A stretch of 64,000 nt of DNA, taken from NCBI RefSeq assembly GCF_900091555.1, contig NZ_FMCX01000001.1, positions 744,001 to 808,000 of the forward strand. Direction: 5' to 3'. The translations under genes and the position numbers were made by a program. Shown here piece by piece: positions 10,218 to 19,178 of the stretch. The DNA comes from Micromonospora mirobrigensis. GTDB taxonomy: Bacteria; Actinomycetota; Actinomycetes; Mycobacteriales; Micromonosporaceae. Below the pieces are notes generated by a model. That model made no database searches, was not told where the DNA came from, and worked only from the letters and a program-made list of their open reading frames with translations. The first letter of the stretch is position 1, and every line of letters begins with the position of its first letter.

Positions 10218-11123
10218 ATGGCCTACGCCGTGCACTTCGCCGTGTCGATGCTGGCCTGCTATCTCACCGCGCAGGTCCTGGCCCGGTCCACCTGGACCTG
10301 GCGTGCCCCACGCGTCGCGATCGTCTGCTGGCAGGCGGTCGGGCTGGCGCTCGGCCTCTCCGCGATGGGGCTGCCGATGGCGCTCGGGCTGGCCGCGTAC
10401 GACCGACCGACCGGCGGTGCCCTGCTGGCCCTGGTCAACGACCTGGCCCACGGCACCCTGCCGGCGGGGCTGGGCGCGGCGCACCTGGCCGGCGTGGGGG
10501 TCGGCTTCGGCATCGGGGCGGTGCTGGTCACCACGACCGTGCGCAGCATCCACGCGAGCGTCCGGGCCCAGCGGCGGCACCGGGATCTGTTGACCCTGGT
10601 CGCCCGGCGGGACCCGACGGCACCCGGGGCGCTGGTGCTCGACCACCCCAGCGCGGCGGCGTACTGCCTGCCGGGGGTGCGCCCCCGGGTCGTGGTCAGC
10701 GCCGGCACGTTGAGCCTGCTGGACCCGGCCGAGCTGGCGGCGGTGCTCACCCACGAGCGGGCGCACGCGCAGGAGCGGCACGACCTGGTGCTGCTGCCGT
10801 TCACCGCGCTGCGCCGGGCGCTGCCCTGGTTCCGCTGGGTCGCCGAGGCGTACGAGCGGGTCGCCCTGCTGGTCGAGATGCGGGCCGACGACAAGGCCCG
10901 GGAGCTGCACGCCGAGGCGTCGCTGGCCGGTGCGCTGCGCCGCTTCGCGGCCTGCGGGGACCGGATCACCCCGGCGGGCGCGCTCGGGGTCGGCGACCGC
11001 GACCTGGACGTACGGGTGCAGCGGCTGCTGGTCGCCGACCGGCCGCCGCGGCTGATCGGCGCGGCCGCGCTGGCCGTGGCGACCACCCTGGTCGCCCTGC
11101 CGATCTCGCTCTTCCTGAACTGA
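10218..11123 (+). CDS. M56 family (BlaR1-like) membrane metallopeptidase
   Basis: A 301-aa integral membrane protein with N-terminal hydrophobic segments (about 1-50 and 85-110), a zinc peptidase motif HERAH within VLTHERAHAQERHDLVLLP, and a final membrane helix (LIGAAALAVATTLVALPISL). M56 peptidases such as BlaR1 and HtpX-like proteins cleave regulators after a signal. This one lacks the large extracellular penicillin-binding domain of BlaR1, so the signal is unknown. The start ATG 10218 is 10 nt after the blaI stop, so the pair is very likely co-transcribed, with the peptidase as candidate inactivator of the repressor (inference). Confidence 0.9.
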   Translation: MAYAVHFAVSMLACYLTAQVLARSTWTWRAPRVAIVCWQAVGLALGLSAMGLPMALGLAAYDRPTGGALLALVNDLAHGTLPAGLGAAHLAGVGVGFGIGAVLVTTTVRSIHASVRAQRRHRDLLTLVARRDPTAPGALVLDHPSAAAYCLPGVRPRVVVSAGTLSLLDPAELAAVLTHERAHAQERHDLVLLPFTALRRALPWFRWVAEAYERVALLVEMRADDKARELHAEASLAGALRRFAACGDRITPAGALGVGDRDLDVRVQRLLVADRPPRLIGAAALAVATTLVALPISLFLN

Positions 11124-11174
11124 TTCCGCCGTCACGCGGGACCGCGACGAAACCGGTCCGGATAGGTAGGCAAT

Positions 11175-11217
11175 CTACGTGTAGGCTCGCTACGACAAGC
11201 GAGCCAACCCTTGGAGA
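11175..11217 (+). promoter_or_regulatory. cydA leader: CTAC/GTAG dyad, stem-loop and ribosome binding site
   Basis: CTACGTGTAG (11175-11184) is a CTAC/GTAG dyad of the kind also seen before blaI. It is followed by a stem-loop with perfect 7-bp arms GGCTCGC (11184-11190) and GCGAGCC (11199-11205). GGAGAG (from about 11213) then precedes the ATG at 11224. The arrangement suggests controlled expression of the cyd operon; whether BlaI binds here is unproven. Confidence 0.4.
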
Positions 11218-11223
11218 GCGGTC

Positions 11224-12474
11224 ATGGACACCCTGCTCCTCGCGCGCCTTCAGTTCGCCACCACCACCTCGATCCACTTCCTGTTCGTGGTGGTCACCCT
11301 CGGCCTGGTCACCCTGCTGGTCGGGATGCAGACGGCCGGGTTCCTGACCGGCGACCCGAAGTGGGAGCGGCTCACCCGGTTCTGGGGCCAGCTCTACGTG
11401 ATCAACTACGTGCTCGGCATCGCCACCGGCATCGTCATGGAGTTCCAGTTCGGCCTGAACTGGAGCGGGCTGTCGCGCTACGTGGGCAACGTCTTCGGCG
11501 CCCCGCTCGCCATCGAGACCCTGCTGGCGTTCTTCCTGGAGTCCACGTTCCTCGGCATGTGGATCTTCGGCTGGCACCGGCTGCGCCGCGGGCTGCACCT
11601 CGCGCTGCTCTGGGGCGTGGCGATCACCGCGTACGCCTCGGCGTTCTGGATCATGGTGGCGAACTCCTGGCTCCAGAACCCGGTCGGCTACGAGCTGCGC
11701 GACGGGGTCGCCCACCTCACCGACTTCGGCGCCCTGCTCACCAACCCCACCCTCGGCATGGCATTCGGGCACGTGCTCGCCGCGTCGCTGCTCACCGGCG
11801 GGATGCTGATGGCCGCGGTGAGCGCCCGGCACCTGATCCGGCGTACCCCCGACTTCGCGCTGTTCCGCACCTCGCTGCGGATCGGCCTGGTCGTCGCGGC
11901 GCTGGCGATCGCCGCCGTCCAGGGGTTCGGCTTCGCCCAGTTCGGGCCGGTGGGGCAGGTGCAGCCCACCAAGTTCGGCGGCGGCCCCGGGCGGGACGCG
12001 CTGGTCGCCGAGTGGACCGCCCGGTTCGGGCCCGGCGACTGGACCCCGCCGGTGCTCTCCAGCGTCGGGCTGGGCTTCATGATCCTGATCGGCCTCACCC
12101 TGGGCTGCGTCTGGCTGCTGCTCCCGCTGCTCTGGCGGGACGCGGTGATCCGGCTGCGCTTCCCGCTCTGGCTGATCCTGTTCGCCCTGCCGTTGCCGTT
12201 CGTCGCGGTGCTCCTCGGCTGGATCGCCCGGGAGGTGGGCCGCCAGCCCTGGGCGGCGTACGGGCTGCTGCCCAACTCGCGGGCCGTCTCCGACGTCGAC
12301 GCCGGCCTGATGCTCACCTCGCTGGTCGGATTCGGCCTGCTGCTCGGCGCGCTCGCCGTCACCAACTGGGTGCTGCTCGCCCGGCACGCCGCCCGCGGCG
12401 CGCACGACCCGGCGCTGGGCCGCCCGCCCGCGCCGGAGAGCGACGACTTCCCCCGCCAACCCGTTCTCGCCTGA
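11224..12474 (+). CDS. cydA: Cytochrome bd menaquinol oxidase subunit I
   Basis: A 416-aa polytopic membrane protein, the quinol-oxidising and haem-binding subunit of cytochrome bd oxidase, which reduces O2 to water without proton pumping. Seen: His18 in the first helix (FATTTSIHFLFV, a haem ligand in the family), ATGIVMEFQFGLNW, LAFFLESTFLGMWIFGW, and the GRQPW quinol-site motif at about 339-343. It is clearly shorter than the E. coli protein because the long Q-loop insertion and C-terminal region are reduced, as in short-Q-loop enzymes of actinobacteria. It is first in cydABDC. Confidence 0.96.
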   Translation: MDTLLLARLQFATTTSIHFLFVVVTLGLVTLLVGMQTAGFLTGDPKWERLTRFWGQLYVINYVLGIATGIVMEFQFGLNWSGLSRYVGNVFGAPLAIETLLAFFLESTFLGMWIFGWHRLRRGLHLALLWGVAITAYASAFWIMVANSWLQNPVGYELRDGVAHLTDFGALLTNPTLGMAFGHVLAASLLTGGMLMAAVSARHLIRRTPDFALFRTSLRIGLVVAALAIAAVQGFGFAQFGPVGQVQPTKFGGGPGRDALVAEWTARFGPGDWTPPVLSSVGLGFMILIGLTLGCVWLLLPLLWRDAVIRLRFPLWLILFALPLPFVAVLLGWIAREVGRQPWAAYGLLPNSRAVSDVDAGLMLTSLVGFGLLLGALAVTNWVLLARHAARGAHDPALGRPPAPESDDFPRQPVLA

Positions 12475-12485
12475 GGGAGATCCCC

Positions 12486-13493
12486 GTGGAGCTCGCCTGG
12501 TACGCCCTGCTCGGCCTCTTCTTCGCCACCTACCTGGTGCTCGGCGGCTACGACTACGGCGTCGGCCTGCTGCTCGCCCGGGGTGGCTCCCCCGCCGCCC
12601 GCCGCGCCGCCCTGACCGCGCTCGGCCCGTTCTTCCTCGGCAACGAGGTCTGGCTGGTGGCCGCCGTCGGGATCCTGTTCGGGGCGTTCCCGGTGCTGGA
12701 GGGCGAACTGCTCTCCGGGTACTACCCGGCCGTGCTGGGCGCCCTGGCCGGGGTGGTCCTGGTGACCGCCGGGGTGCAGCTGCGCAGCCGCCCCGACGGG
12801 GACCGCGCCCGGAGCCGGTGGGACCGGGTGGTGGTCGCCGGCAGCGCGCTCGCCGCGCTCGGCTGGGGCTCGCTGCTTGCCGGGCTGCTCCAGGGGCTGC
12901 CGATGTCGGCGGCCGGGCACGCCGCCGGGGTGACCCACCTGTTCACCCCGTTCGTCGCCGCCGCCGGGCTGGCCATGGTGGCGCTGGTGGCGGCGCACGG
13001 TGCGACCTTCCTCACGCTGCGGCTGCCCGAGCCGGACGGCGCCACCGCCGCCCGGCTGGCCCGCCGGCTGATCCCGGTGGCGCTCGCCGCGGTCGGCGCG
13101 GCCACCGTCGTGGGCCTGCTCTCCGACCGGGTACGCGTCGGCGCGCAGCAGCCACTGGTGGCCGTACTCCTGATGTCGTTGCTGGTCACGGCGCTGCTGG
13201 GGGCGCGGGTGGCGCTCGCCCGGCGGCGGCCCGGCCTGGCCTTCGCGGCCACCTCGGCGGCGCTGGCGCTGCCGGTGGCGCTGGTCGGAGCGGCCCGGTG
13301 GCCCTGGGCGCTGGTCTCCGGGACCGACCCGGTCACCGGGCTGGCCGTGGCCGACGCGGCGGCCAGCGCGCCCACCCTGTCCCTGCTGGGCTGGCTGACG
13401 CTGCCCCTCGTCCCGGCCCTACTAGGCTTTCAGGCGATGTGCTGGTGGATTTTCCGGGGACGGATCGACGGTAGGGCACCGGTGTACTGGTGA
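12486..13493 (+). CDS. cydB: Cytochrome bd oxidase subunit II
   Basis: A 335-aa membrane protein beginning at GTG 12486, 11 nt after cydA, with AGGGAGA overlapping the cydA end as ribosome binding site. The opening LAWYALLGLFFATYLVLGGYD followed by YGVGLL is the CydB signature, and FLGNEVWLVAAVGILFGAFP follows. Eight or so hydrophobic helices are visible. It pairs with CydA in the terminal oxidase. Its stop overlaps the start of cydD by 4 nt, which indicates translational coupling. Confidence 0.95.
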   Translation: MELAWYALLGLFFATYLVLGGYDYGVGLLLARGGSPAARRAALTALGPFFLGNEVWLVAAVGILFGAFPVLEGELLSGYYPAVLGALAGVVLVTAGVQLRSRPDGDRARSRWDRVVVAGSALAALGWGSLLAGLLQGLPMSAAGHAAGVTHLFTPFVAAAGLAMVALVAAHGATFLTLRLPEPDGATAARLARRLIPVALAAVGAATVVGLLSDRVRVGAQQPLVAVLLMSLLVTALLGARVALARRRPGLAFAATSAALALPVALVGAARWPWALVSGTDPVTGLAVADAAASAPTLSLLGWLTLPLVPALLGFQAMCWWIFRGRIDGRAPVYW

Positions 13494-15163
13494 ACCGCCG
13501 CCCGTTCGACCCGCGTCTGCTGCGCCGGGTCCCCGCGGCCCGGCGCGACCTCGCCGTGCTCGCCCTGCTGGGCGGGGTGACGGCGCTGCTGGTCGTGGCG
13601 CAGGCGACCGCGCTGGCGGCGCTGCTGGCCACGGCGGTCGACGGCCGGCTGGACCGGCCGGCGCTGGCCGGTTTCCTCGCCGCGGTGGCCGCCCGGTCGG
13701 CCGTCACCTGGGCGCAGGGCACGGTCGCCGCCCGGGTCGCGGCGACCGTGAAGGCGGCGCTGCGGGTCGAGCTGCTCGGCGCGGTCGGCGCGCACGGCCC
13801 GACCTGGGTGGCCGGGCAGCGCGCCGGGCAGCTCGCCACGCTGACCGGGCGCGGGCTGGACGCGCTGGACGCCTACTTCACCGGCTACCTGCCGCAGCTC
13901 GTGCTGAGCGTCACCGTGCCGCTGGCGGTGCTCGCCCGGATCGCGTTCGCCGACTGGAGCTCGGCGCTGATCATCGCGCTGACCATTCCGCTGATCCCGG
14001 TCTTCGGCGCCCTGCTCGGCTGGCAGGCCCAGGCCGCCACCGAACGGCAGTGGCGCCGGCTCTCGCTGCTCGGCGGGCACTTCCTCGACATGGTGGCCGG
14101 GCTGCCCACCCTGCGCGCCTTCGGCCGGGCCCGCGGCCAGGTGGAGGTGGTCCGCCGGATGGCCGACGGGCACCGGCAGGCCACCATGAAGACGCTGCGG
14201 ATCGCCTTCCTCTCCGCACTGGTGCTGGAGCTGATCGCCACCCTCTCGGTGGCGCTGGTCGCGGTGCCGGTCGGCATCCGCCTGCTCGGCGGCGGCATCA
14301 CCCTCTCCACCGCGCTGCTGGTGCTGCTGCTCACCCCCGAGGCGTATCTGCCGCTGCGGGCCGCCGGCAGCCGGTTCCACGCCAGCATGGAGGGGCTGGC
14401 CGCGCTGGACGAGGCGTTCACCGTCACCGCCGGCCCGGTGGCCGCCCCGGCCGGTCGGCCGGTCCCGGCCCCGGGCGGGCGCGGCGAGATCCGCTTCGAG
14501 GCGGTGACCGTCGAGTACGACCGGACCACCGCGCTGCGGGACGTCACGCTGACCATCCGCCCCGGCGAGCGGATCGCCGTCATCGGTCCCAGCGGCGCCG
14601 GCAAGAGCACCCTGCTCAACCTCCTCCTCGGTTTCGTCACCCCGACCAGCGGCCGGGTCACCGTCGACGGGGTGGACCTGGCGACGGTCGACCCGGACGA
14701 CTGGCGCCGGCAGGTCGCCTGGGTGCCGCAGCGGGCGCACCTCTTCGCCGCCCCGCTGGCCGACAACATCACCCTCGGCGCGCCGGACACCCCGGCGCCG
14801 GCGCTGGCCGGCGCGGTCCGCGACGCGGCGCTGGACGAGGTGGTCGCCGCCCTGCCCGACGGGCTGGGCACGGTGCTGGGCGAGCGGGGGCACGGCCTCT
14901 CCAGCGGCCAGCGGCAGCGGGTCGCGCTGGCCCGGGCCTTCCTGCGCGACGCCCCGCTGGTGCTGCTCGACGAGCCCACCGCGCGGCTGGACACCGCCAG
15001 CGAGGCGGTCGTGCTGGACGCCACCCGGCGGCTGGTCGCCGGGCGTACGGCGCTGCTGGTGGCGCACCGGCCGGCGCTGCTCGCCGACGCCGACCGGATC
15101 ATCCGGATCTCCGACGGCCGGGTCACCGAGCTGACCCCCTCCTCGTCGGGGGTGCAGGCGTGA
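13490..15163 (+). CDS. cydD: Thiol reductant ABC exporter subunit CydD
   Basis: A 557-aa half-transporter with six N-terminal membrane helices and a C-terminal ATPase: Walker A GPSGAGKST at 366-374, signature LSSGQ at 470-474, Walker B VLLLDEPT at about 488-495. CydDC exports cysteine or glutathione-type thiols and is needed to assemble cytochrome bd. The N-terminal GRGLDALDAYFTGYLPQL matches CydD. It starts at GTG 13490 inside the cydB stop, and its own stop overlaps the start of cydC by 4 nt. Confidence 0.95.
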   Translation: MNRRPFDPRLLRRVPAARRDLAVLALLGGVTALLVVAQATALAALLATAVDGRLDRPALAGFLAAVAARSAVTWAQGTVAARVAATVKAALRVELLGAVGAHGPTWVAGQRAGQLATLTGRGLDALDAYFTGYLPQLVLSVTVPLAVLARIAFADWSSALIIALTIPLIPVFGALLGWQAQAATERQWRRLSLLGGHFLDMVAGLPTLRAFGRARGQVEVVRRMADGHRQATMKTLRIAFLSALVLELIATLSVALVAVPVGIRLLGGGITLSTALLVLLLTPEAYLPLRAAGSRFHASMEGLAALDEAFTVTAGPVAAPAGRPVPAPGGRGEIRFEAVTVEYDRTTALRDVTLTIRPGERIAVIGPSGAGKSTLLNLLLGFVTPTSGRVTVDGVDLATVDPDDWRRQVAWVPQRAHLFAAPLADNITLGAPDTPAPALAGAVRDAALDEVVAALPDGLGTVLGERGHGLSSGQRQRVALARAFLRDAPLVLLDEPTARLDTASEAVVLDATRRLVAGRTALLVAHRPALLADADRIIRISDGRVTELTPSSSGVQA

Positions 15164-16938
15164 ACGGGCGGGCCTCCGCCGAGCGGGCGGTGCTCCGGCT
15201 GGCCCGGCCCTACCTGGGCCGGCTGGTCGGCGCGGGGCTGCTCGCCGCCGCCACCGAGTTCGCCGGGCTGGCCCTGATGGCCACCGCCACCTGGCTGCTG
15301 ATGAGCGCCGCCGGACAACCCCCGCTGGACCGGCTGACCGTCGCCATCGTCGCGGTCCGGGCGCTGGCGATCAGCCGAGGCGTGTTCCGCTACTCCGAAC
15401 GGCTGGCCGGTCACGACGCGGTCCTGCGCATGATCACCGACGTCCGGGCCCGGGTCTTCGCCACCCTGGCCGCCGGCCGGGGCGCGGCCACCCAACGCTC
15501 CGGGGACGCGCTGAGCCGGCTGGTCTCCGACGTGGAGGCCGTCCAGGACCTGCTGCTGCGGGTGCTCGTGCCGGGCGCCGCCGCCGCGCTGGTCGGGGTG
15601 CTCGCCGTCGGTGGGGCGGCGCTGATCTCCGTACCGGCGGCGGGGGTGCTGACGGTGGGGCTGCTGACGGCCGGGGTGGCCCTGCCGCTGCTCGCCACCC
15701 GGCTGACCCGGCGCAGCGCCGACCAGGTGGCGCCGCTGCGCGGGGCGCTCGCCGTGGACGCGATCGACCTCACCCACGGCGCCGCCGACCTGGCCGCCTT
15801 CGGGGCCACCGGGACGGCGCTGGCCGCCGCCCGGGGACGGGCCGAGCAGCTGGCCCGGCTGGAACGACGGCTGGCCGCCGCCGGCTTCGCGGTCGACGCC
15901 GTCGGGGTGCTGCTGGCCGGTCTCACCGCCGGCGCGGTGGTGCTGGTGGCGCTCCGCGCGGGCGTGGGCGGGGTGCTGGTCGGCGTGCTCGCCGTGGGGA
16001 CGCTGGCCGCCGTGGAGATCGCCCTGGCGCTGGTCGCCGCCGCGCGGCAGCGCACCCTGCTCGGCGCCGGCCTGACCCGGGTCGCCGCCCTGCTCACCGC
16101 CCCCGAGGCCACCGGCGTCCCTCCGGCGGCCACCGGACCGGGCCCGGGCGATGCGGCTCCGGCCCTGGCCGAGGGGTCGCACCAGGTCCGGCTGGCCGGG
16201 GTGACCGTCCGGTACCGGGCCGACGCGGCACCGGCGCTGGACCGGCTCGACCTGGACCTGCCGGCCGGCCGACGGGTGGCCGTGGTGGGGCCGAGCGGCG
16301 CCGGCAAGAGCACCCTGACCGCCGTGGTCACCGGCACGGTCGTCCCGGAGCGGGGACGGATCACCCTGGACGGCGTCGACCTGGCCGACCGGCCGGCGGA
16401 ACAGCTGCCCCGGGCGGTCGGCGGCCTGCTCGCCGAGGCGTACGTCTTCCACGCCACCGTCCGGGAGAACCTGCTGCTCGGACGGCCCGGCGCGACCGAC
16501 GACGAGCTGACCGCCGCCACCCGGGCCGCCGGCCTGCTGGACTGGGTACGCGACCAGCCGCACGGCTGGGACACCGTGGTCGGCGAGGAGGGCGGGCAGC
16601 TCTCCGGCGGGCAGCGACAGCGACTCGCCCTGGCCCGGGCGGTGCTGGCCGCCCCCGGGGTGCTGGTGCTGGACGAGCCGACCGAGGGGCTCGACCCGGC
16701 GGCGGCCGACGCGGTGCTCGCCTCGGTGCTCGCCGCCACCCCGGCCGGGCACTCGGTGCTGCTGATCAGCCACCGGCTCAGCGGCCTGGCCGACTTCGAC
16801 GAGATCGTGGTGCTGGACGCCGGGCGGGTGGTGCAGCGGGGCCGGCACGCCGACCTGGCCGCCGCCCCGGGCTGGTACCGCGAGCAGTGGTTGCGCCAGG
16901 AGGCGGCCGAACGCGGCTACCTGGCGCTCGCCCCCTGA
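15160..16938 (+). CDS. cydC: Thiol reductant ABC exporter subunit CydC
   Basis: A 592-aa ABC half-transporter, second half of the CydDC heterodimer. Start taken as GTG 15160 in the GTGA overlap with cydD; the open frame extends far upstream, but only as a shadow of cydD. Membrane domain about 1-310 with ALAISRGVFRYSERLAGHDA, typical of CydC. ATPase: Walker A GPSGAGKST at 377-385, signature LSGGQ at 481-485, DEPTEGLDP. It completes cydABDC and is followed by an intergenic gap and a separately transcribed gene. Confidence 0.95.
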   Translation: MNGRASAERAVLRLARPYLGRLVGAGLLAAATEFAGLALMATATWLLMSAAGQPPLDRLTVAIVAVRALAISRGVFRYSERLAGHDAVLRMITDVRARVFATLAAGRGAATQRSGDALSRLVSDVEAVQDLLLRVLVPGAAAALVGVLAVGGAALISVPAAGVLTVGLLTAGVALPLLATRLTRRSADQVAPLRGALAVDAIDLTHGAADLAAFGATGTALAAARGRAEQLARLERRLAAAGFAVDAVGVLLAGLTAGAVVLVALRAGVGGVLVGVLAVGTLAAVEIALALVAAARQRTLLGAGLTRVAALLTAPEATGVPPAATGPGPGDAAPALAEGSHQVRLAGVTVRYRADAAPALDRLDLDLPAGRRVAVVGPSGAGKSTLTAVVTGTVVPERGRITLDGVDLADRPAEQLPRAVGGLLAEAYVFHATVRENLLLGRPGATDDELTAATRAAGLLDWVRDQPHGWDTVVGEEGGQLSGGQRQRLALARAVLAAPGVLVLDEPTEGLDPAAADAVLASVLAATPAGHSVLLISHRLSGLADFDEIVVLDAGRVVQRGRHADLAAAPGWYREQWLRQEAAERGYLALAP

Positions 16939-16996
16939 GGGCGACTCGGGGACGGGACCGGGGATCTCCCGGACCCCTCCGGGGGCGCCGCCGTGG

Positions 16997-17002
16997 CAGG
17001 GT
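16997..17002 (+). promoter_or_regulatory. Candidate -10 box for a leaderless gene at 17009
   Basis: CAGGGT followed by 6 nt and ATG 17009. No Shine-Dalgarno sequence is present. Confidence 0.35.
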
Positions 17003-17008
17003 GGGCGC

Positions 17009-17680
17009 ATGCACGGGGACGGGACACCGGTCGAGGCCCACCTGCGGGAACTGGCCGTACGGCTGCACGGGCCGGCCCGGTTGCGGACCGAACTGCTCAC
17101 CGAGGCACGGGACGCGCTGCACGACGCCGCCGAGGCGTACCGGGCCGAAGGGTTGTCCGGTCAGGACGCCGAGCGCCGGGCGGTCGCCGAGTTCGGCAGC
17201 GCGGACCGGCTGGTGCCGGCGTACCAGGCGGAGCTGGCCGCCGGGGCGCTGCGGCGCTTCGCGGTACGCGGGCTGGCGGTCGCCTCGGTGCTGATCGTCG
17301 GTGGCGACCTGACCTGGCAGGGTTCGAGCTGGGACCGGGACGGCTCGCACCCGCCGGCCGGTTTCCTGCTGCTCTCCAGCACGCTGAACCACGCCTGGGT
17401 GGTGGCCGCGGTGCTGGCCGCCGCGGGGCTGCTGGTGCTCACCCGGGCGGCCCGCCGGGGCGAGCCGGGCCTGCCGCCGGCAGCCCGCCTGATCGGACTG
17501 GGCCTGACCGGCGCGCTCGTGGTGGGCGCGGTGGCCGGCAGCGCGCTCTATCTCTGGTCGGTCGGTCTCTGGGACGCCGCGTTGACCTGGCCGCCGATGA
17601 TCATCGGGCCGCTGGTCGTCGGGGCGGCCCTGACCAATCTGGGCCGGGCCGCGCACGGCTGGTTGCGTACCGCCCGCTGA
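17009..17680 (+). CDS. HAAS/permease-prefix domain membrane protein
   Basis: A 223-aa protein. Residues about 1-75 are a soluble helical domain (HLRELAVRLHGPARLRTELL, EARDALHDAAEAYRAEGLS, AERRAVAEFGSADRLVPAYQ) of the type found at the N-terminus of PadR-associated membrane proteins. About four membrane helices follow (near 86-100, 128-145, 165-185 and 195-212). Such proteins are usually partners of PadR regulators, and a PadR gene lies convergently 33 nt downstream. Its function is unknown beyond that association. ATG 17009 is the natural start with a leaderless -10 spacing. Confidence 0.75.
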   Translation: MHGDGTPVEAHLRELAVRLHGPARLRTELLTEARDALHDAAEAYRAEGLSGQDAERRAVAEFGSADRLVPAYQAELAAGALRRFAVRGLAVASVLIVGGDLTWQGSSWDRDGSHPPAGFLLLSSTLNHAWVVAAVLAAAGLLVLTRAARRGEPGLPPAARLIGLGLTGALVVGAVAGSALYLWSVGLWDAALTWPPMIIGPLVVGAALTNLGRAAHGWLRTAR

Positions 17681-17712
17681 GCCCGCGGGTCGGCGGGGCG
17701 GCGCGGTTTGCC

Positions 17713-18054
17713 TCAGGCCGGGGCGGTGGGCGGCTCGTCCGCGCCCAGGAACCGGCCGACGGTCGCGCTGAACTCCTGCCAGCCGGCCCGCTCGCCGGCC
17801 AGGGCCCGGCAGCCCGCGTCGGTGAGCCGGTAGGTGCGGCGTTCCCGGCCGTTCACGGTGCTCCACGAGCTCGCCACGTAACCGGCGCGCTCCAGCCGGC
17901 GCAGCGCCGGATAGATGGTGCCGGTGGGCAGGTCCAGGGCGCCGGCGCTGCGCGCCCGCAGCGCCTCGATGATGGCGTAGCCGTGCAGCGCGCCCTGCTC
18001 GAGCACCGCGAGCAGCAGCGCGTCGAGGTGTCCGTGCAGCGCCTGGGCCTTCAT
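17713..18054 (-). CDS. PadR-family transcriptional regulator
   Basis: A 113-aa winged-helix protein. LDALLLAVLEQGALHGYAIIEAL starts the PadR domain, PTGTIYPALRRLERAGYVASSW is the recognition helix and wing region, and RRTYRLTDAGCRAL the second wing. The short form with one C-terminal helix is PadR subfamily 2. It probably represses its own gene: a GTAG-N5-CTAC dyad overlaps its -10 region. It is convergent with the HAAS membrane protein, a common partner type. Confidence 0.92.
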   Translation of the reverse strand: MKAQALHGHLDALLLAVLEQGALHGYAIIEALRARSAGALDLPTGTIYPALRRLERAGYVASSWSTVNGRERRTYRLTDAGCRALAGERAGWQEFSATVGRFLGADEPPTAPA

Positions 18055-18056
18055 AG

Positions 18057-18069
18057 GTAGACACGCTAC
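18057..18069 (-). promoter_or_regulatory. padR promoter with GTAG-N5-CTAC dyad
   Basis: GTAGACACGCTAC (plus strand) is a dyad covering TAGCGT (18068-18063, minus strand). TAGCGT is a -10 candidate 8 nt from the padR ATG at 18054. The overlap suggests autorepression of a leaderless gene. Confidence 0.45.
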
Positions 18070-18126
18070 TTGTCGGTCGATGGGAGCGCCACCGGGGTGC
18101 GGGTCCGGCCCATCCGGAGCCGCCCA

Positions 18127-18132
18127 CTAGGG
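18127..18132 (+). promoter_or_regulatory. Candidate -10 box for the 18203 gene
   Basis: TAGGGT, which would start transcription near 18140 and give a leader of about 60 nt. GGAGG at 18193-18197 then precedes the chosen GTG 18203. The box argues against the ATG at 18134, which would lie before the transcript. Confidence 0.4.
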
Positions 18133-18202
18133 TATGTGCGCAGAGTCACTCGGCGGCCGGAGGTGTCGGCGAGTGGGCAACCCGACGCACACGGAGGTCC
18201 GC

Positions 18203-19114
18203 GTGGCCCGCCAGTCGCCCCAACGGCCCGACGCCGACGAGCCCGAGCTCGACGAGACCGAGGGGACGGTCGAGCCCGACGTCGCCGACGCGACGTCCGA
18301 GGCCGCGCACCGGGACCGCTCGCTCTGGGACGAGCTGCGGATCGACCCGGTCGAGATCGCCCTGCCCGCCGGCACCGGCTTCACCCTGCGGGCGTACCGG
18401 CCGGCGCGGGAGCTGACCCCGACGGACGTGGCCGAGCGCGACGAGGACGACCCCTTCCTCGCCCGCCGCCAGGCGGTGGAGGCCGAGGACGAGGACGAGG
18501 TGGTGGTCCTCGACGAGGAGTTCGCCGCCGAGTTCGCGGAGGTCGAGGACGAGAAGCGCGAGTCCGGCCGGACCGACGACGAGGACGAGGACGAGGACGA
18601 CGAGTCCGACGAGGACGAGGCGGGCGACGAGGAGGTTCCGGCCTTCCTGAGCCACCGGGGCCGCCTGCTGCTGTTCAAGTCCCCCGAGTCGCTGGTCAGT
18701 TTCATCCGTTCCGGTGCCCCCAACGACCTGTCCCAGCTGGACAGCTGGAATGAATTGTCCGAACGGGTGGAACCGGCCGACATCGCCCCGCTCGACGAGG
18801 ACACCTACGAGCTGGACCTGGTGGTGGAGAACCTCCGTGGTGGCCACGACACGTGGGATCCCACGCTCCTGATCGAGGCCGGCGAGGTCGCCCGTGACCT
18901 GGCGTACGCGATGCGGCTACCGGCCGTGCTCGACATGCTCTCGGCCGGCTCCAGCCTGGACGACCTGGACGAGGCGCTGCGGGCCTCTGTCAACGGCGGA
19001 GTCGGTGGTTTCATGGGCCGTCGACGGTTGAAGAAAATCGGGGCACAAACCGCGAGTCTGGGTTGGCGCACCATTGTCGGCAAGATCTCTGCCGTTGTGG
19101 ACTGGCGCGACTGA
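18203..19114 (+). CDS. Conserved acidic protein of unknown function
   Basis: A 303-aa protein. Start taken as GTG 18203 (VARQSPQRPDAD) because GGAGG lies 5 nt upstream; an ATG at 18134 has no ribosome site. The first about 145 residues are rich in Asp and Glu with a run of EDEDED/DDESDEDE near 130-145. The remainder is a folded domain (LLLFKSPESLVSFIRSGAPN, LDSWNELSERVEPADI, LDEDTYELDLVVENLRGGHD, LIEAGEVARDLAYAMRLPAV), ending in a basic patch FMGRRRLKKIGAQ. I recognise it as an actinobacterial conserved family but cannot assign a role. It is 64 nt upstream of the transposase-derived gene and in the same direction, possibly one operon. Confidence 0.75.
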   Translation: MARQSPQRPDADEPELDETEGTVEPDVADATSEAAHRDRSLWDELRIDPVEIALPAGTGFTLRAYRPARELTPTDVAERDEDDPFLARRQAVEAEDEDEVVVLDEEFAAEFAEVEDEKRESGRTDDEDEDEDDESDEDEAGDEEVPAFLSHRGRLLLFKSPESLVSFIRSGAPNDLSQLDSWNELSERVEPADIAPLDEDTYELDLVVENLRGGHDTWDPTLLIEAGEVARDLAYAMRLPAVLDMLSAGSSLDDLDEALRASVNGGVGGFMGRRRLKKIGAQTASLGWRTIVGKISAVVDWRD

Positions 19115-19178
19115 CCCGTACCGGGGAGCATCAGTTGCTGGCAGAGAAAGCCTTGTGTCCCGGGAGGAGGACGACGCC

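Noticed and set aside
13885..17100. Open frame of 1071 codons antisense to cydD and cydC
   Set aside because: It lies wholly opposite two convincing ABC transporter genes, has biased Gly/Arg/Pro/Ser composition and no recognisable domain. Long antisense frames are expected at this GC content.
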